Positions 14,607 through 22,125 of a stretch of 25,062 nucleotides of DNA are shown here, one piece after another; position 1 is the stretch's first letter, and each line of letters starts with the position of its first letter. This stretch comes from a virus. The position numbers and the translations under genes are program-made. The stretch spans positions 1-25,062 of the IMG/VR virus record IMGVR_UViG_3300010885_030042. The stretch is one strand, 5' to 3'. Below the pieces are notes generated by a model that worked only from the letters and a program-made list of their open reading frames with translations, made no database searches and was not told the DNA's origin.

Positions 14607-15754
14607 TATTCTAAACCTAGTTCTTTTCTTAATTGAGACACTGGATTACTCCAATCATTGGTAAACGATCTTAGATATTCAATCTTGCCTAGATCCTCCG
14701 GTGTTTCCAACACAAGTTCTTCGTTGGCAAAATGTAATCGGCATTTGTGTTCTAATGCACTACGCATGATGGCTTGACGATGTTCTGGGTTGTCAGGCAA
14801 ACTAAACATACTAAACAATAACAAGTGGTCTGTATGCTTGATCAAATATTCCATGTGTGCATAATTTAATCCTTCGTTTTCTCCATGCGCATATGGAAAC
14901 TTATAATTTCTTGAGTTACAATAGTTCTTGACTGCCAAAGTTTGGAAATACAAATCAATATACTTGGTCTTGATACCTTCGAATTCACCGTAGGTTACTA
15001 CGTTTTCGTGTGGTAAAATTTCCACCACTTGATTGTATTTTTTATCAAATAACTTTCTAAAATATGCCCCAGGCCATTTACGATGTGCTTGACCATCTTT
15101 TAACAATAGACGAATATCAATACTAACTCGTGTCTTGTTAGTTCTATTAGGAATATTGCCATGAATATGTTCTTGGAAGAACAAATGTGCTTGTCCGGGA
15201 TGTAGGGTTACTGGCCAAGAATTTTCAACACAGTAGTCATTGAGTTTTTCGTAGCTCCATTTTTCAAGAACCGATTCTCTGGTAACACGACGACTGATAT
15301 CCAAATCCATAATTTGCATAGTGTTTGATTCAAAACAATCAGTGAATGGCATCCAGATAGTCCTTAATCCCAGACCGTTACCGACCCAACGTCCTTGATG
15401 GTATAGTAGTACTGCACCAAATTTATCCTGGTCAGGAGGTAAAATTCTTAAATTGCCAAACTTTTGTATCAATACTTCGCGATTTAGTTTAGGTACAATA
15501 TTTTCTTGCACCATTGCATCGTAGTAATCGCAAAAATCAGTTTTTAATAATTCGCGACTGGCATTATTCATAAGTTGCTGAATGTCGTCTTTTGCAACCA
15601 CCTCGTGAATGGTATCAAGTGTTTTAACTTCTGGATAAAACTTTTGTATAACTTTGAGTACAATATCGGGCAACGGATATTTTTGTAAATCGTAATTTAA
15701 TGTTTGATTGTCAAATATTTGCTGGGTATGATCTAGCGGGGTATTATATGTCAT
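14606..15754 (-). CDS. Fusion: 2OG-Fe(II) oxygenase-fold (HxG variant) plus LIC12192-like domain
   Basis: The 382-residue protein joins two families that I know as separate genes of the bacterial 'sporadic carbohydrate cluster'. Residues 1-235 or so match its 2OG-Fe(II) oxygenase: TIWMPFTDCFESNTMQI (132-148), EHIHGNIPN (195-203) with metal ligand H198, and TRVSIDIR (208-215) with R209. Where relatives have H-x-D, this one reads YHQGRW (H119, Q120, G121), so the acidic ligand is missing. Residues 262-365 or so match LIC12192-family proteins (FQTLAVKNYCNSRNYKF, LLLFSMFSLPDNPEHRQAI, HFANEELVL). H-x-G or H-x-A is what radical halogenases have, but loss of activity is the other reading. It overlaps the radical SAM gene by 4 bases. 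Confidence 0.75.
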   Translation of the reverse strand: MTYNTPLDHTQQIFDNQTLNYDLQKYPLPDIVLKVIQKFYPEVKTLDTIHEVVAKDDIQQLMNNASRELLKTDFCDYYDAMVQENIVPKLNREVLIQKFGNLRILPPDQDKFGAVLLYHQGRWVGNGLGLRTIWMPFTDCFESNTMQIMDLDISRRVTRESVLEKWSYEKLNDYCVENSWPVTLHPGQAHLFFQEHIHGNIPNRTNKTRVSIDIRLLLKDGQAHRKWPGAYFRKLFDKKYNQVVEILPHENVVTYGEFEGIKTKYIDLYFQTLAVKNYCNSRNYKFPYAHGENEGLNYAHMEYLIKHTDHLLLFSMFSLPDNPEHRQAIMRSALEHKCRLHFANEELVLETPEDLGKIEYLRSFTNDWSNPVSQLRKELGLE

Positions 15755-17529
15755 GATATTTTTAATAGGTTTTTGATTAACCCATTTCTCCTTAATGTAT
15801 AAAAATCCTCAGTCGGTTCTTTCAAACGCGACTCAACGGTGTACTGGGTCTCTTTGATTTTGCCTGAATTAATATCAAATCCAGCATCAATATTATAAGG
15901 GTATTGTTTATTAAAATCTATTATAAATGAATCCTGTAACTCGGTCAACTCGTTTGGTATATTGGTTAGTGTTGCTAGCACTTGCTCTGCCAATTTTGCG
16001 GCTTTTTGCTTGTTATCAAATAGAAATTTATAAGAAGCCGAATGCAGTGCATGGCCTCCAACAAAGTTTTTAGGCAATTGACCATTTTTAAGGTAATTTT
16101 CCACAATGCTTCTTAACCAAAGGTAGTGATCTTGAAACGTAATATCATTATTTATAGCTCGATACAATGCATTGTAAAATATTTCATATGATATGCCAGC
16201 ACAATTTCTAGCATATTTGGCCATGATTTGTGTGTAACCTGTGATATGAAATTGTATGATCATCCAGGTGTACATATAACATTCAATCATGTCTTCGGTA
16301 CTCATACTAGCAGTGGCATTGACAATTTCTGTGTATTCAGGAACATTGTCGCTGGATTGATCTAGGTTCATGTAGTCTTTGACATTTATACTTTGTATGC
16401 CGTATTTTAATCGACTCGCGGCAGACGCCAGTTCACTATTTTCTAATAATTGTGCAAACCAAATATCAATGCTTTGATGTTGTCCCAGCTCTAGTAATTG
16501 ATTGAGACCACTGATCCAAGTTTGTTTGGTTTCATCGGGTAACCCAAGGATAACTTCAGTATATGTTCCTATGCCGTGTTGTTGACTTAACTGCATAAGA
16601 CGGCCAATATTATTTACATCCATGTTTTTACGTTTGATAGTTTCCAAAGTAAGGTCATTCATACTTTGCACACTTACTGTAACACCACGTCCGTACGGGC
16701 CAATAATTTTAGCTATTTCAAACACAATGTCTGTACTATTCTTGGCATATTGTAAATTTACAGATTCTATTTTAGACTCGTCGGCTGCTGCTCTAATTAA
16801 TCTGGCTACTTCAAGATCTCGTTCTTTAAATATTCCAAAGTTGGCATCAGTGACAAACACATACGCCACGTTGTGTTTCTTGACCCATTCCAAATCGCCT
16901 GCCAAGCGTTCCAAGCCAAACTTTTTAACCTTACTGTAAGTCACACCGCCCCAATCACAGAAGGTGCATGCATACGGACAACCACGATTTGTTTCCAAAC
17001 TCATGGCCCACACAACGCCGGGATTTTCTTTGATGATTGAGTCAAATATGCCTGTAGTATATGGACTGGGTATATCCAAGTGCTCTAGTCTATGTTGTGG
17101 ATATATTGTGTCCGGAGCTTGCTCAGATTGCACAGTACGCAACAGTTTTAAAAAACTTTCTTCGCCTTCAGCAATCATAATACTGTCAATGAATTTGTGC
17201 TTGAGCATTGATGCACTGGTTTGCGCACCACCAAATGCTATCACGCAGTTGGGCCAACGTGCTTTGATGGCTTGTGCCATGGCCAGACAATATTGTTCGT
17301 TCCACATGTAACAACTAAAACCACAAAGTGTGGGATCTTCAATCTGATCCAACACAGTATCGATTGGTTCTCTTTTGAAAAAGATACGACTTAATTTAAA
17401 ATTGTTAGTGATGTCTTTGAATTGTGCGGCATAGGTCCACACGCAGGCCGCGCTATACGGAAGCCAGTAGTTTTTTTCTTTTCTAAACTCAACAGCATAC
17501 TGTGGTTGAAAAAGATAAACATTTTTCAT
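15751..17529 (-). CDS. B12-binding-domain radical SAM enzyme
   Basis: The 592-residue protein has a cobalamin-binding-like Rossmann domain (about 1-130; CGFSCYMWNEQY, VIAFGGAQTSA and IMIAEGEESF are typical of the strands) and then a radical SAM barrel. The cluster cysteines are C184, C188 and C191 (RGCPYACTFCDWGG), followed by VTDANFGI and VSVQSMNDLTL. The canonical DxHxxG cobalamin motif is not visible, so B12 may be bound base-off without it or not at all. I chose ATG 17529 because it forms ATGA with the preceding stop; an in-frame ATG at 17550 adds seven residues without matching family sequence. It is a member of the carbohydrate operon, and C-methylation or a rearrangement of a sugar is a reasonable inference. 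Confidence 0.85.
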   Translation of the reverse strand: MKNVYLFQPQYAVEFRKEKNYWLPYSAACVWTYAAQFKDITNNFKLSRIFFKREPIDTVLDQIEDPTLCGFSCYMWNEQYCLAMAQAIKARWPNCVIAFGGAQTSASMLKHKFIDSIMIAEGEESFLKLLRTVQSEQAPDTIYPQHRLEHLDIPSPYTTGIFDSIIKENPGVVWAMSLETNRGCPYACTFCDWGGVTYSKVKKFGLERLAGDLEWVKKHNVAYVFVTDANFGIFKERDLEVARLIRAAADESKIESVNLQYAKNSTDIVFEIAKIIGPYGRGVTVSVQSMNDLTLETIKRKNMDVNNIGRLMQLSQQHGIGTYTEVILGLPDETKQTWISGLNQLLELGQHQSIDIWFAQLLENSELASAASRLKYGIQSINVKDYMNLDQSSDNVPEYTEIVNATASMSTEDMIECYMYTWMIIQFHITGYTQIMAKYARNCAGISYEIFYNALYRAINNDITFQDHYLWLRSIVENYLKNGQLPKNFVGGHALHSASYKFLFDNKQKAAKLAEQVLATLTNIPNELTELQDSFIIDFNKQYPYNIDAGFDINSGKIKETQYTVESRLKEPTEDFYTLRRNGLIKNLLKIS

Positions 17530-18446
17530 GCAGACAGAATTTTTTTCCAAACATCAATGGTATAGTCAAGCCCGTCATCAAGTGTGACTTTTGGAGCCCA
17601 CCCAAGTGTCTTGGTAATAAGATTGTTATTGCTGTTTAGCCAGTAGATTTCTCCATGTCGCTTGGGCTTGGTATTCCAATTAATTTGACCATTCCATCCA
17701 ATTTTCTTAGCAATCAGATTGGCATAGTCAAGAATCTTGATAGGTTGATCTGGGCCAATGGTAAAAATCATTCCTGAATTGCATTTTTCGTAATTGTTAA
17801 TTACTGTAACCCATGCATCCAATAAATCAGTTACAAAAATAAAATTACGATATGGATCGCTATACCCTAAATTAATTTCGTTGGGATTTTTTAACATTTG
17901 AGTAATAATTTGTTCAGTAACAAAAAAATCATTATCTCGACGTCCATATGCATTGGTTTGTCTAATAGCTGTGAATGGAAAGTCTTGGCTACGATTCATG
18001 TACTCAAGATATTTTTCAACGGCATATTTGGCCACAGCATAAGGAGCATTAGGATGGGGCGGCGTATTTTCATCAAATGCCACGTGAGTAAGAGGTTTAC
18101 CCAATGTTACTATTTCATCACTAATAGATTGCCAACCATACACTTCCATGGTGCTGGCAAAAACAAAGTTTTTAAGATTGCTACATTTTTTGGCGGACTC
18201 TATTAAATTAACACTGCCTATATAATTGACTTCACTAAAACTAATTTGTTCATAAAAACTTTTTTCTACTTCTGTGCGAGCAGCCAAATGCACAACAATG
18301 TCAGGGTTAAATTCCTGCAATTCACGGTCCACAGCGTCGTGATCAGTTAAATCACTAACCATATTGTGTATTTGATTTGATTTGTTAAGTAAGGGTACTA
18401 AGTGTGATCCAATAAACCCGCTAGATCCAGTGATAAAAATTTTCAT
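17526..18446 (-). CDS. NAD-dependent epimerase/dehydratase (extended SDR)
   Basis: The 306-residue nucleotide-sugar SDR has ITGSSGFIGSHL (5-16), HLAARTEVEKS (53-63), the serine in FASTMEVYGW (96-105) and the catalytic pair Y136/K140 in YAVAK. The 4,6-dehydratase triad TDE is replaced by TME, so it is more likely an epimerase, reductase or decarboxylase-like member. IRQTNAYGRRD marks the substrate loop. The ATG follows a TATAAATA octamer (18451-18458) with only four bases between and has no visible Shine-Dalgarno sequence. It overlaps the radical SAM gene downstream by four bases. It and GalE are two separate SDRs of this operon, so more than one sugar conversion is implied. Confidence 0.85.
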   Translation of the reverse strand: MKIFITGSSGFIGSHLVPLLNKSNQIHNMVSDLTDHDAVDRELQEFNPDIVVHLAARTEVEKSFYEQISFSEVNYIGSVNLIESAKKCSNLKNFVFASTMEVYGWQSISDEIVTLGKPLTHVAFDENTPPHPNAPYAVAKYAVEKYLEYMNRSQDFPFTAIRQTNAYGRRDNDFFVTEQIITQMLKNPNEINLGYSDPYRNFIFVTDLLDAWVTVINNYEKCNSGMIFTIGPDQPIKILDYANLIAKKIGWNGQINWNTKPKRHGEIYWLNSNNNLITKTLGWAPKVTLDDGLDYTIDVWKKILSA

Positions 18447-18450
18447 ATAA

Positions 18451-18458
18451 TATTTATA
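18451..18458 (-). promoter_or_regulatory. TATAAATA octamer, T4 late-promoter-like
   Basis: The minus strand reads TATAAATA in the 15-base gap between the GalE stop (18462) and the next ATG (18446). A T4-type start site would fall within that ATG, so translation from it would be awkward. It may serve genes farther along or be a chance AT-rich match. Confidence 0.3.
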
Positions 18459-18461
18459 AGC

Positions 18462-19427
18462 CTATAATTGTTGTATTTTATTTCCATACCACGCCCATGC
18501 ATGTGAAATCATGTCAGTTAAATTAAACTTTGGTTTCCATTTACTTACTGCCATAAACTTGCCAGCATCGGCAGTTAGTACAGCAGGATCACCTTCCCGT
18601 TGAGGCCCGTGTACTACCGAGATATCTTTACCGACTATTTGTGAAGCTAATTGTATAACTGCAAGATTACTGTTGCCAACATTGGTGCCAAGATTGTAAA
18701 CGTCACTGGGGATAGAAGGATCCATGGCCAATATATGTGCTTCGGCAAGATCCTCCACGTGTATATAATCTCGAACACAAGTTCCATCATCGGTAGGATA
18801 ATCAGTGCCATACAAGGTAAAGTCGGTATTATTTTTAACGGATTCTAATACACGGGCAATAATATGAGTAGCACCCGGAGCCTGCCCATGTCGGGCACAA
18901 CTGTCAGCACCACAGGCATTAAAATAACGGAATGACACAAAATCTAACCTGTAGGCTTTTCGGTAGCTTTGTAACATCCAGTCAATCATTAACTTACTTT
19001 GACCGTATGGGCTAATAGGTTCAGTAGGATCTATTTCTTGTACCGGAGTCATTATAGGATTGCCGTAGGTTGCAGCACTTGAACTAAAAATAAATCTAAC
19101 TCGTTTATCGTGATTTTTAACCAGGTAGTCTAACAAAATTTTAGTCTTGGTAAAGTTATTGTCGTAATATTCTTGGGGGTTTAGCACACTGGGACCAACG
19201 AGGCTGGTACCGGCACAATGGATGATAGCATCGGGACAAAATCTTTTAATTGAATCTAATCCCAACTCGGCTGCATAATCTCCGGTGTGCCACTGACACG
19301 GAACCGGAATTAAATTTCCAGGCGGCATTACTCGATCGATAGCCAAGACATCGTGGCCAGCATCCACTAGCTTTAATAAAGTTTCGCCACCAATAAATCC
19401 TGCGGCTCCTGTGACCACTACTTTCAT
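18462..19427 (-). CDS. galE: UDP-glucose 4-epimerase, GalE-like
   Basis: The 321-residue protein shows the GalE pattern: VTGAAGFIGGE (5-15), CAGTSLVGPSV (71-81), FSSSAATYGNP (114-124), Y141/K145 in SPYGQSK, FRYFNACGAD and the hallmark YGTDYPTDDGTCVRDYIHVEDLAEAH. These enzymes interconvert UDP-glucose and UDP-galactose (or the GlcNAc forms) with tightly bound NAD. Its ATG shares one base with the stop of the GT-B glycosyltransferase upstream (TAATG), so the donor-making enzyme and a transferase are translated together. It is slightly shorter than E. coli GalE (338 residues). The sugar it epimerises in this pathway is not certain. Confidence 0.92.
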   Translation of the reverse strand: MKVVVTGAAGFIGGETLLKLVDAGHDVLAIDRVMPPGNLIPVPCQWHTGDYAAELGLDSIKRFCPDAIIHCAGTSLVGPSVLNPQEYYDNNFTKTKILLDYLVKNHDKRVRFIFSSSAATYGNPIMTPVQEIDPTEPISPYGQSKLMIDWMLQSYRKAYRLDFVSFRYFNACGADSCARHGQAPGATHIIARVLESVKNNTDFTLYGTDYPTDDGTCVRDYIHVEDLAEAHILAMDPSIPSDVYNLGTNVGNSNLAVIQLASQIVGKDISVVHGPQREGDPAVLTADAGKFMAVSKWKPKFNLTDMISHAWAWYGNKIQQL

Positions 19428-20629
19428 TATTTGATCTTTCTTACATGATATTTGGCCTGACTTACATGGTCACGATAACGATTGCCCGCACGATTCCAAG
19501 ACTCGCCCTTGCCTTCTAAGATATCTACAATGCGATCTACAGTGCCATCAGTCCAATCACTAATCAAGCCCATGTTATGGTGTGGAGCCTGTAGCAAGTT
19601 TTCTAACTTGTGATAAGCGTCATCTATTGACCAAGGAACGTAAAGTCGGTTTGGGTCATCAGCAAAAGTTTCAGGGAAACTACGATAAGCAGGATATAAA
19701 ACATTCGCTCCAAGTGTATCGGCTTCAGACACTGTGTTACTGACCCAGTCCTGGAGAGCACAATTGAACAATACACGAGTATCGTTAAGCAAAGTATAGT
19801 ACTCATTCTTTTTTAAGTCCTCATAAATTACAAGTTTACCTTCACGCTCCAGTTGTCTAGCACGTTCGATATACCGAGTATTGTTACTACGCAATGGCCC
19901 ACCTTGGAACACAGCAAACTCAATGTCCTTGTGGCGTCCTTGATTGTGATACATTTCAATCAAGTCCATGTAAAAGTCTGGTTGCTTCTCTTGGTCAAAC
20001 CTAGCGGCAAAGCCCACACGCATCTTGCGTTGGTCAAACGGTCGAATATTTTGCGAGCCACCTATACGCTCTAGAACTTCCTCTTTGCCAAACGCCAGTC
20101 CACTAATATTGTAGATTGGAGCTTCCCAACCTGCAATACGCATATGAGCCACCATCTCTTCGTTGGTAGCTAATACACCTGTAGCAAATTCATTAACCAT
20201 TTTTTCATAGATGCCCATCCACTTAGCCATACCCCATACATGAACAAAATCATCAGGATCAATGGCCTGAGCAAGACAACGTACAAAAATACGGGGACGC
20301 TGATTAGAATCGACTTGATCAAGAATGTAAGGTAAGCTCTCGATACCGGGTTGAAACATGTCTTCAAAATAGATAACATCTTCATTTGTAACTTCTCCAT
20401 TACGCATCATCTGAACCAAATTCATCATTTGGCTCATACCAAAGTAACTGCGGCCATGTGCATCTAACACTTGTCCTACACTAATGCTTTGTGTGTTGTC
20501 AATTGTAGTTCCAGGAACGTAGACTACATCTAGACCTCTGCGATCAAACACACGCTGATTCCACTCAGTTAGTTGTAAGGTATAACGAGCTTCGTACGAC
20601 TCCAAGCCCATGTAGAACAGTTTTCTCAT
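19427..20629 (-). CDS. Glycosyltransferase, GT-B fold (GT4-like)
   Basis: The 400-residue protein looks like a two-domain GT-B enzyme. The C-terminal half has MRVGFAARFDQEKQPDFYMDLI (about 211-232, split as RVGFAARFD and EKQPDFYMDLI), the usual 'x-GR-x-xxK' donor-domain entry. Later WVSNTVSEADTLGANVLYP resembles the E-x7-E nucleotide-sugar motif region. ATG 20629 is chosen because it overlaps the 73-residue gene as ATGA; a longer frame from 20665 would run through that gene. I recall similar proteins in marine T4-like phages. It is the first enzyme of the right-hand carbohydrate operon. Virion or DNA glycosylation and host-surface modification are all possible. Confidence 0.8.
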   Translation of the reverse strand: MRKLFYMGLESYEARYTLQLTEWNQRVFDRRGLDVVYVPGTTIDNTQSISVGQVLDAHGRSYFGMSQMMNLVQMMRNGEVTNEDVIYFEDMFQPGIESLPYILDQVDSNQRPRIFVRCLAQAIDPDDFVHVWGMAKWMGIYEKMVNEFATGVLATNEEMVAHMRIAGWEAPIYNISGLAFGKEEVLERIGGSQNIRPFDQRKMRVGFAARFDQEKQPDFYMDLIEMYHNQGRHKDIEFAVFQGGPLRSNNTRYIERARQLEREGKLVIYEDLKKNEYYTLLNDTRVLFNCALQDWVSNTVSEADTLGANVLYPAYRSFPETFADDPNRLYVPWSIDDAYHKLENLLQAPHHNMGLISDWTDGTVDRIVDILEGKGESWNRAGNRYRDHVSQAKYHVRKIK

Positions 20630-20847
20630 ATGTTGCGACCTAGTCTGCGAGCATCTTCCAGCCACATGTTTTTGGCGTTTTTACCTTGTGTAAACTTGTT
20701 GTACTGTTGCCAGGCGTATGCTTTAAAGTTATAAAGGTCTTCTTCTCGATATCTGTAACCGTATTCTTTGCAGAATTCCAAATAGTTTGACAAATCTTCT
20801 AATGCTTGAAGTGCTCTTGGGTTTACACGATGTTGGGGCTTGCCCAT
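20626..20847 (-). CDS. Conserved small phage protein, 73 residues, unknown function
   Basis: The product is helical and charged with many aromatic residues (NYLEFCKEYGYRYREEDLYN, then KAYAWQQYNKFTQGKN). I recognise the opening HRVNPRALQALEDL and the tyrosine-rich middle as a pattern seen in T4-like cyanophages and related marine phages, but no function is known to me. AAAAGGA stands seven bases or so before the ATG, a good ribosome-binding site. It follows the T-fold-like gene after 11 bases and overlaps the glycosyltransferase gene by four, so it links the DpdA-side genes with the carbohydrate operon. Confidence 0.75.
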   Translation of the reverse strand: MGKPQHRVNPRALQALEDLSNYLEFCKEYGYRYREEDLYNFKAYAWQQYNKFTQGKNAKNMWLEDARRLGRNI

Positions 20848-20858
20848 GATGTTTCCTT

Positions 20859-21308
20859 TTAAATTACAATTGATTGGGTTGGACGAGTAAGATTATACTT
20901 AATGGAGCATCCGTTCTCGCCGTCTTCGGACACTTCAATTACTACAGCACGACCTGGATAACGATCTGCTATCTGTATATATAAGTCATCTGCGATCATC
21001 TCACAACTTTTCCAGTCTAGTGCTAAAACGGTATTCGAACCGTTATACAGCGACTCGAGCCATCGCTTGAACTGGATAAACTCGATGTCCCTGTCATTGT
21101 GGAACACATCGATTGACACCCTGAAATGAAATATATGGCGATGAGGATTAGCAAGGAACGAAACATCATATTCTCCTGCTGTATTTAACTTGGGATCTGT
21201 GGCGGCAGCTGGATAGCAATGTATGCCTTCTTTCCTGAACGTTACCCAAATTTGCCGTTGTGCGGCTGTTTTAACACGTTCTACTGTTTCTCGTTCTGCT
21301 TGTATCAT
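20859..21308 (-). CDS. Conserved phage protein with QueD/PTPS-like T-fold pattern
   Basis: The 149-residue protein resembles a family that I recall in T4-like cyanophages, without an assigned role. Its order of motifs mimics QueD: a strand ending GIHCYPAAA (H30), a histidine cluster FLANPHRHIFHFRVSIDV (51-68), DRDIEFIQFKRWL (72-84) in the place of the DFxxLK helix, LDWKSCEMIADDLY (97-110) like the 'TxExxA' helix, and VVIEVSEDGENG (122-133) for the late E strand. It could bind a pterin or purine. With DpdA two genes upstream in the same run of overlapping genes, a role in the 7-deazaguanine pathway or in DNA modification is a reasonable inference. The fold call rests on my reading of the motifs only. 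Confidence 0.6.
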   Translation of the reverse strand: MIQAERETVERVKTAAQRQIWVTFRKEGIHCYPAAATDPKLNTAGEYDVSFLANPHRHIFHFRVSIDVFHNDRDIEFIQFKRWLESLYNGSNTVLALDWKSCEMIADDLYIQIADRYPGRAVVIEVSEDGENGCSIKYNLTRPTQSIVI

Positions 21309-21613
21309 TTTTGTAATAACTCCATGGTTACGATTTTTCCAATTGATTCAGATAGATTTTCTTCAGGCGTCACAATGTGTAGTTTGACACGATGATCGTC
21401 TTTCTTGGGATCATAATAGCGTGTTTCAATCACAGTACCACCGTTGACCTGTTGCACCTTGAACGTGATAGGATCTGGAAGATCGATACTATTGTCACTG
21501 CAATCTGCTATTTCGTCAAAGTCGCGACTGAGTTGATTTCTACCTACTACCTTTATTTCAGCATGCCCACCTACCAAGAGATTGAGCAGGCGTTGCCTTA
21601 GCCAGTTCTTCAT
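21305..21613 (-). CDS. Conserved small phage protein, 102 residues, unknown function
   Basis: The product has a basic helical start (KNWLRQRLLNLLVGG), a beta-rich middle (EIKVVGRNQL, ITFKVQQVNGGTVIETRYY) and an alternating strand then helix at the end (RVKLHIVTPEENLSESIGKIVTMELL). It looks like a small beta-sheet domain. No catalytic motif or metal site is visible. Overlaps of four bases on both sides place it firmly between the 171-residue protein and the QueD-like T-fold protein. I have a general memory of similar short genes in marine T4-like phages but cannot name a function. Confidence 0.7.
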   Translation of the reverse strand: MKNWLRQRLLNLLVGGHAEIKVVGRNQLSRDFDEIADCSDNSIDLPDPITFKVQQVNGGTVIETRYYDPKKDDHRVKLHIVTPEENLSESIGKIVTMELLQK

Positions 21614-22125
21614 TTGATTATTTCGTCCTTGGTATATTTAGACCAGTCAGTAAACACTGATCGATTTTGTAAGTTGTGCAAGCTATGACACCAAACACCC
21701 GGATTGGTTGCCGCAAAGTCCTTGTCGTCAATTTTGAGTGTAGCATGATATCCAAACTGTTTGATATAGGGTAGTTTGACCGAAATCATTGGAATAAAGT
21801 TGTTGAACTCTACCAGACCGCTTTCTAATAGACCTTCTGCTTGTGCATGATCTAAATCTAATGTGCATAACCATTTAGTCTCTAGACAGTCTTGGATCAT
21901 CATTTCCCATTCGCGCCAAGCATCACCATCGTTCTTGTCAAGAGCTGGAAAACTTTGATTTGCACCAAAGTAGATATGTTCACAATCATTATTCAGTGCT
22001 TCTTGACGAATGATTTGTGAATCTTGTACTCCTACTACAAATAGTGTGCGTAATCCAAATGCTGGAGTGTGTTCAACTTCAGTTCCTATAAAGAAACTAA
22101 CGTTGTTATGACCATCTCTATTCAT
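21610..22125 (-). CDS. Conserved phage protein next to DpdA, 171 residues, unknown function
   Basis: The start MNRDGHNNVSFFIGTEVEHTP and the stretches HIYFGANQSFPAL (46-58), WLCTLDLDHAQAEGLL and HATLKIDDKDFAATNPGVW make this recognisable as a family that I have seen in T4-like cyanophages, always without a function. Alternating strands and helices suggest an alpha/beta fold; acidic residues at DLDH and KIDDKD could bind metal. Its ATG shares one base with the DpdA stop (TAATG), the tightest possible coupling. That makes a DpdA partner, for example an enzyme preparing or tailoring the base, the first hypothesis to test. Confidence 0.75.
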   Translation of the reverse strand: MNRDGHNNVSFFIGTEVEHTPAFGLRTLFVVGVQDSQIIRQEALNNDCEHIYFGANQSFPALDKNDGDAWREWEMMIQDCLETKWLCTLDLDHAQAEGLLESGLVEFNNFIPMISVKLPYIKQFGYHATLKIDDKDFAATNPGVWCHSLHNLQNRSVFTDWSKYTKDEIIK

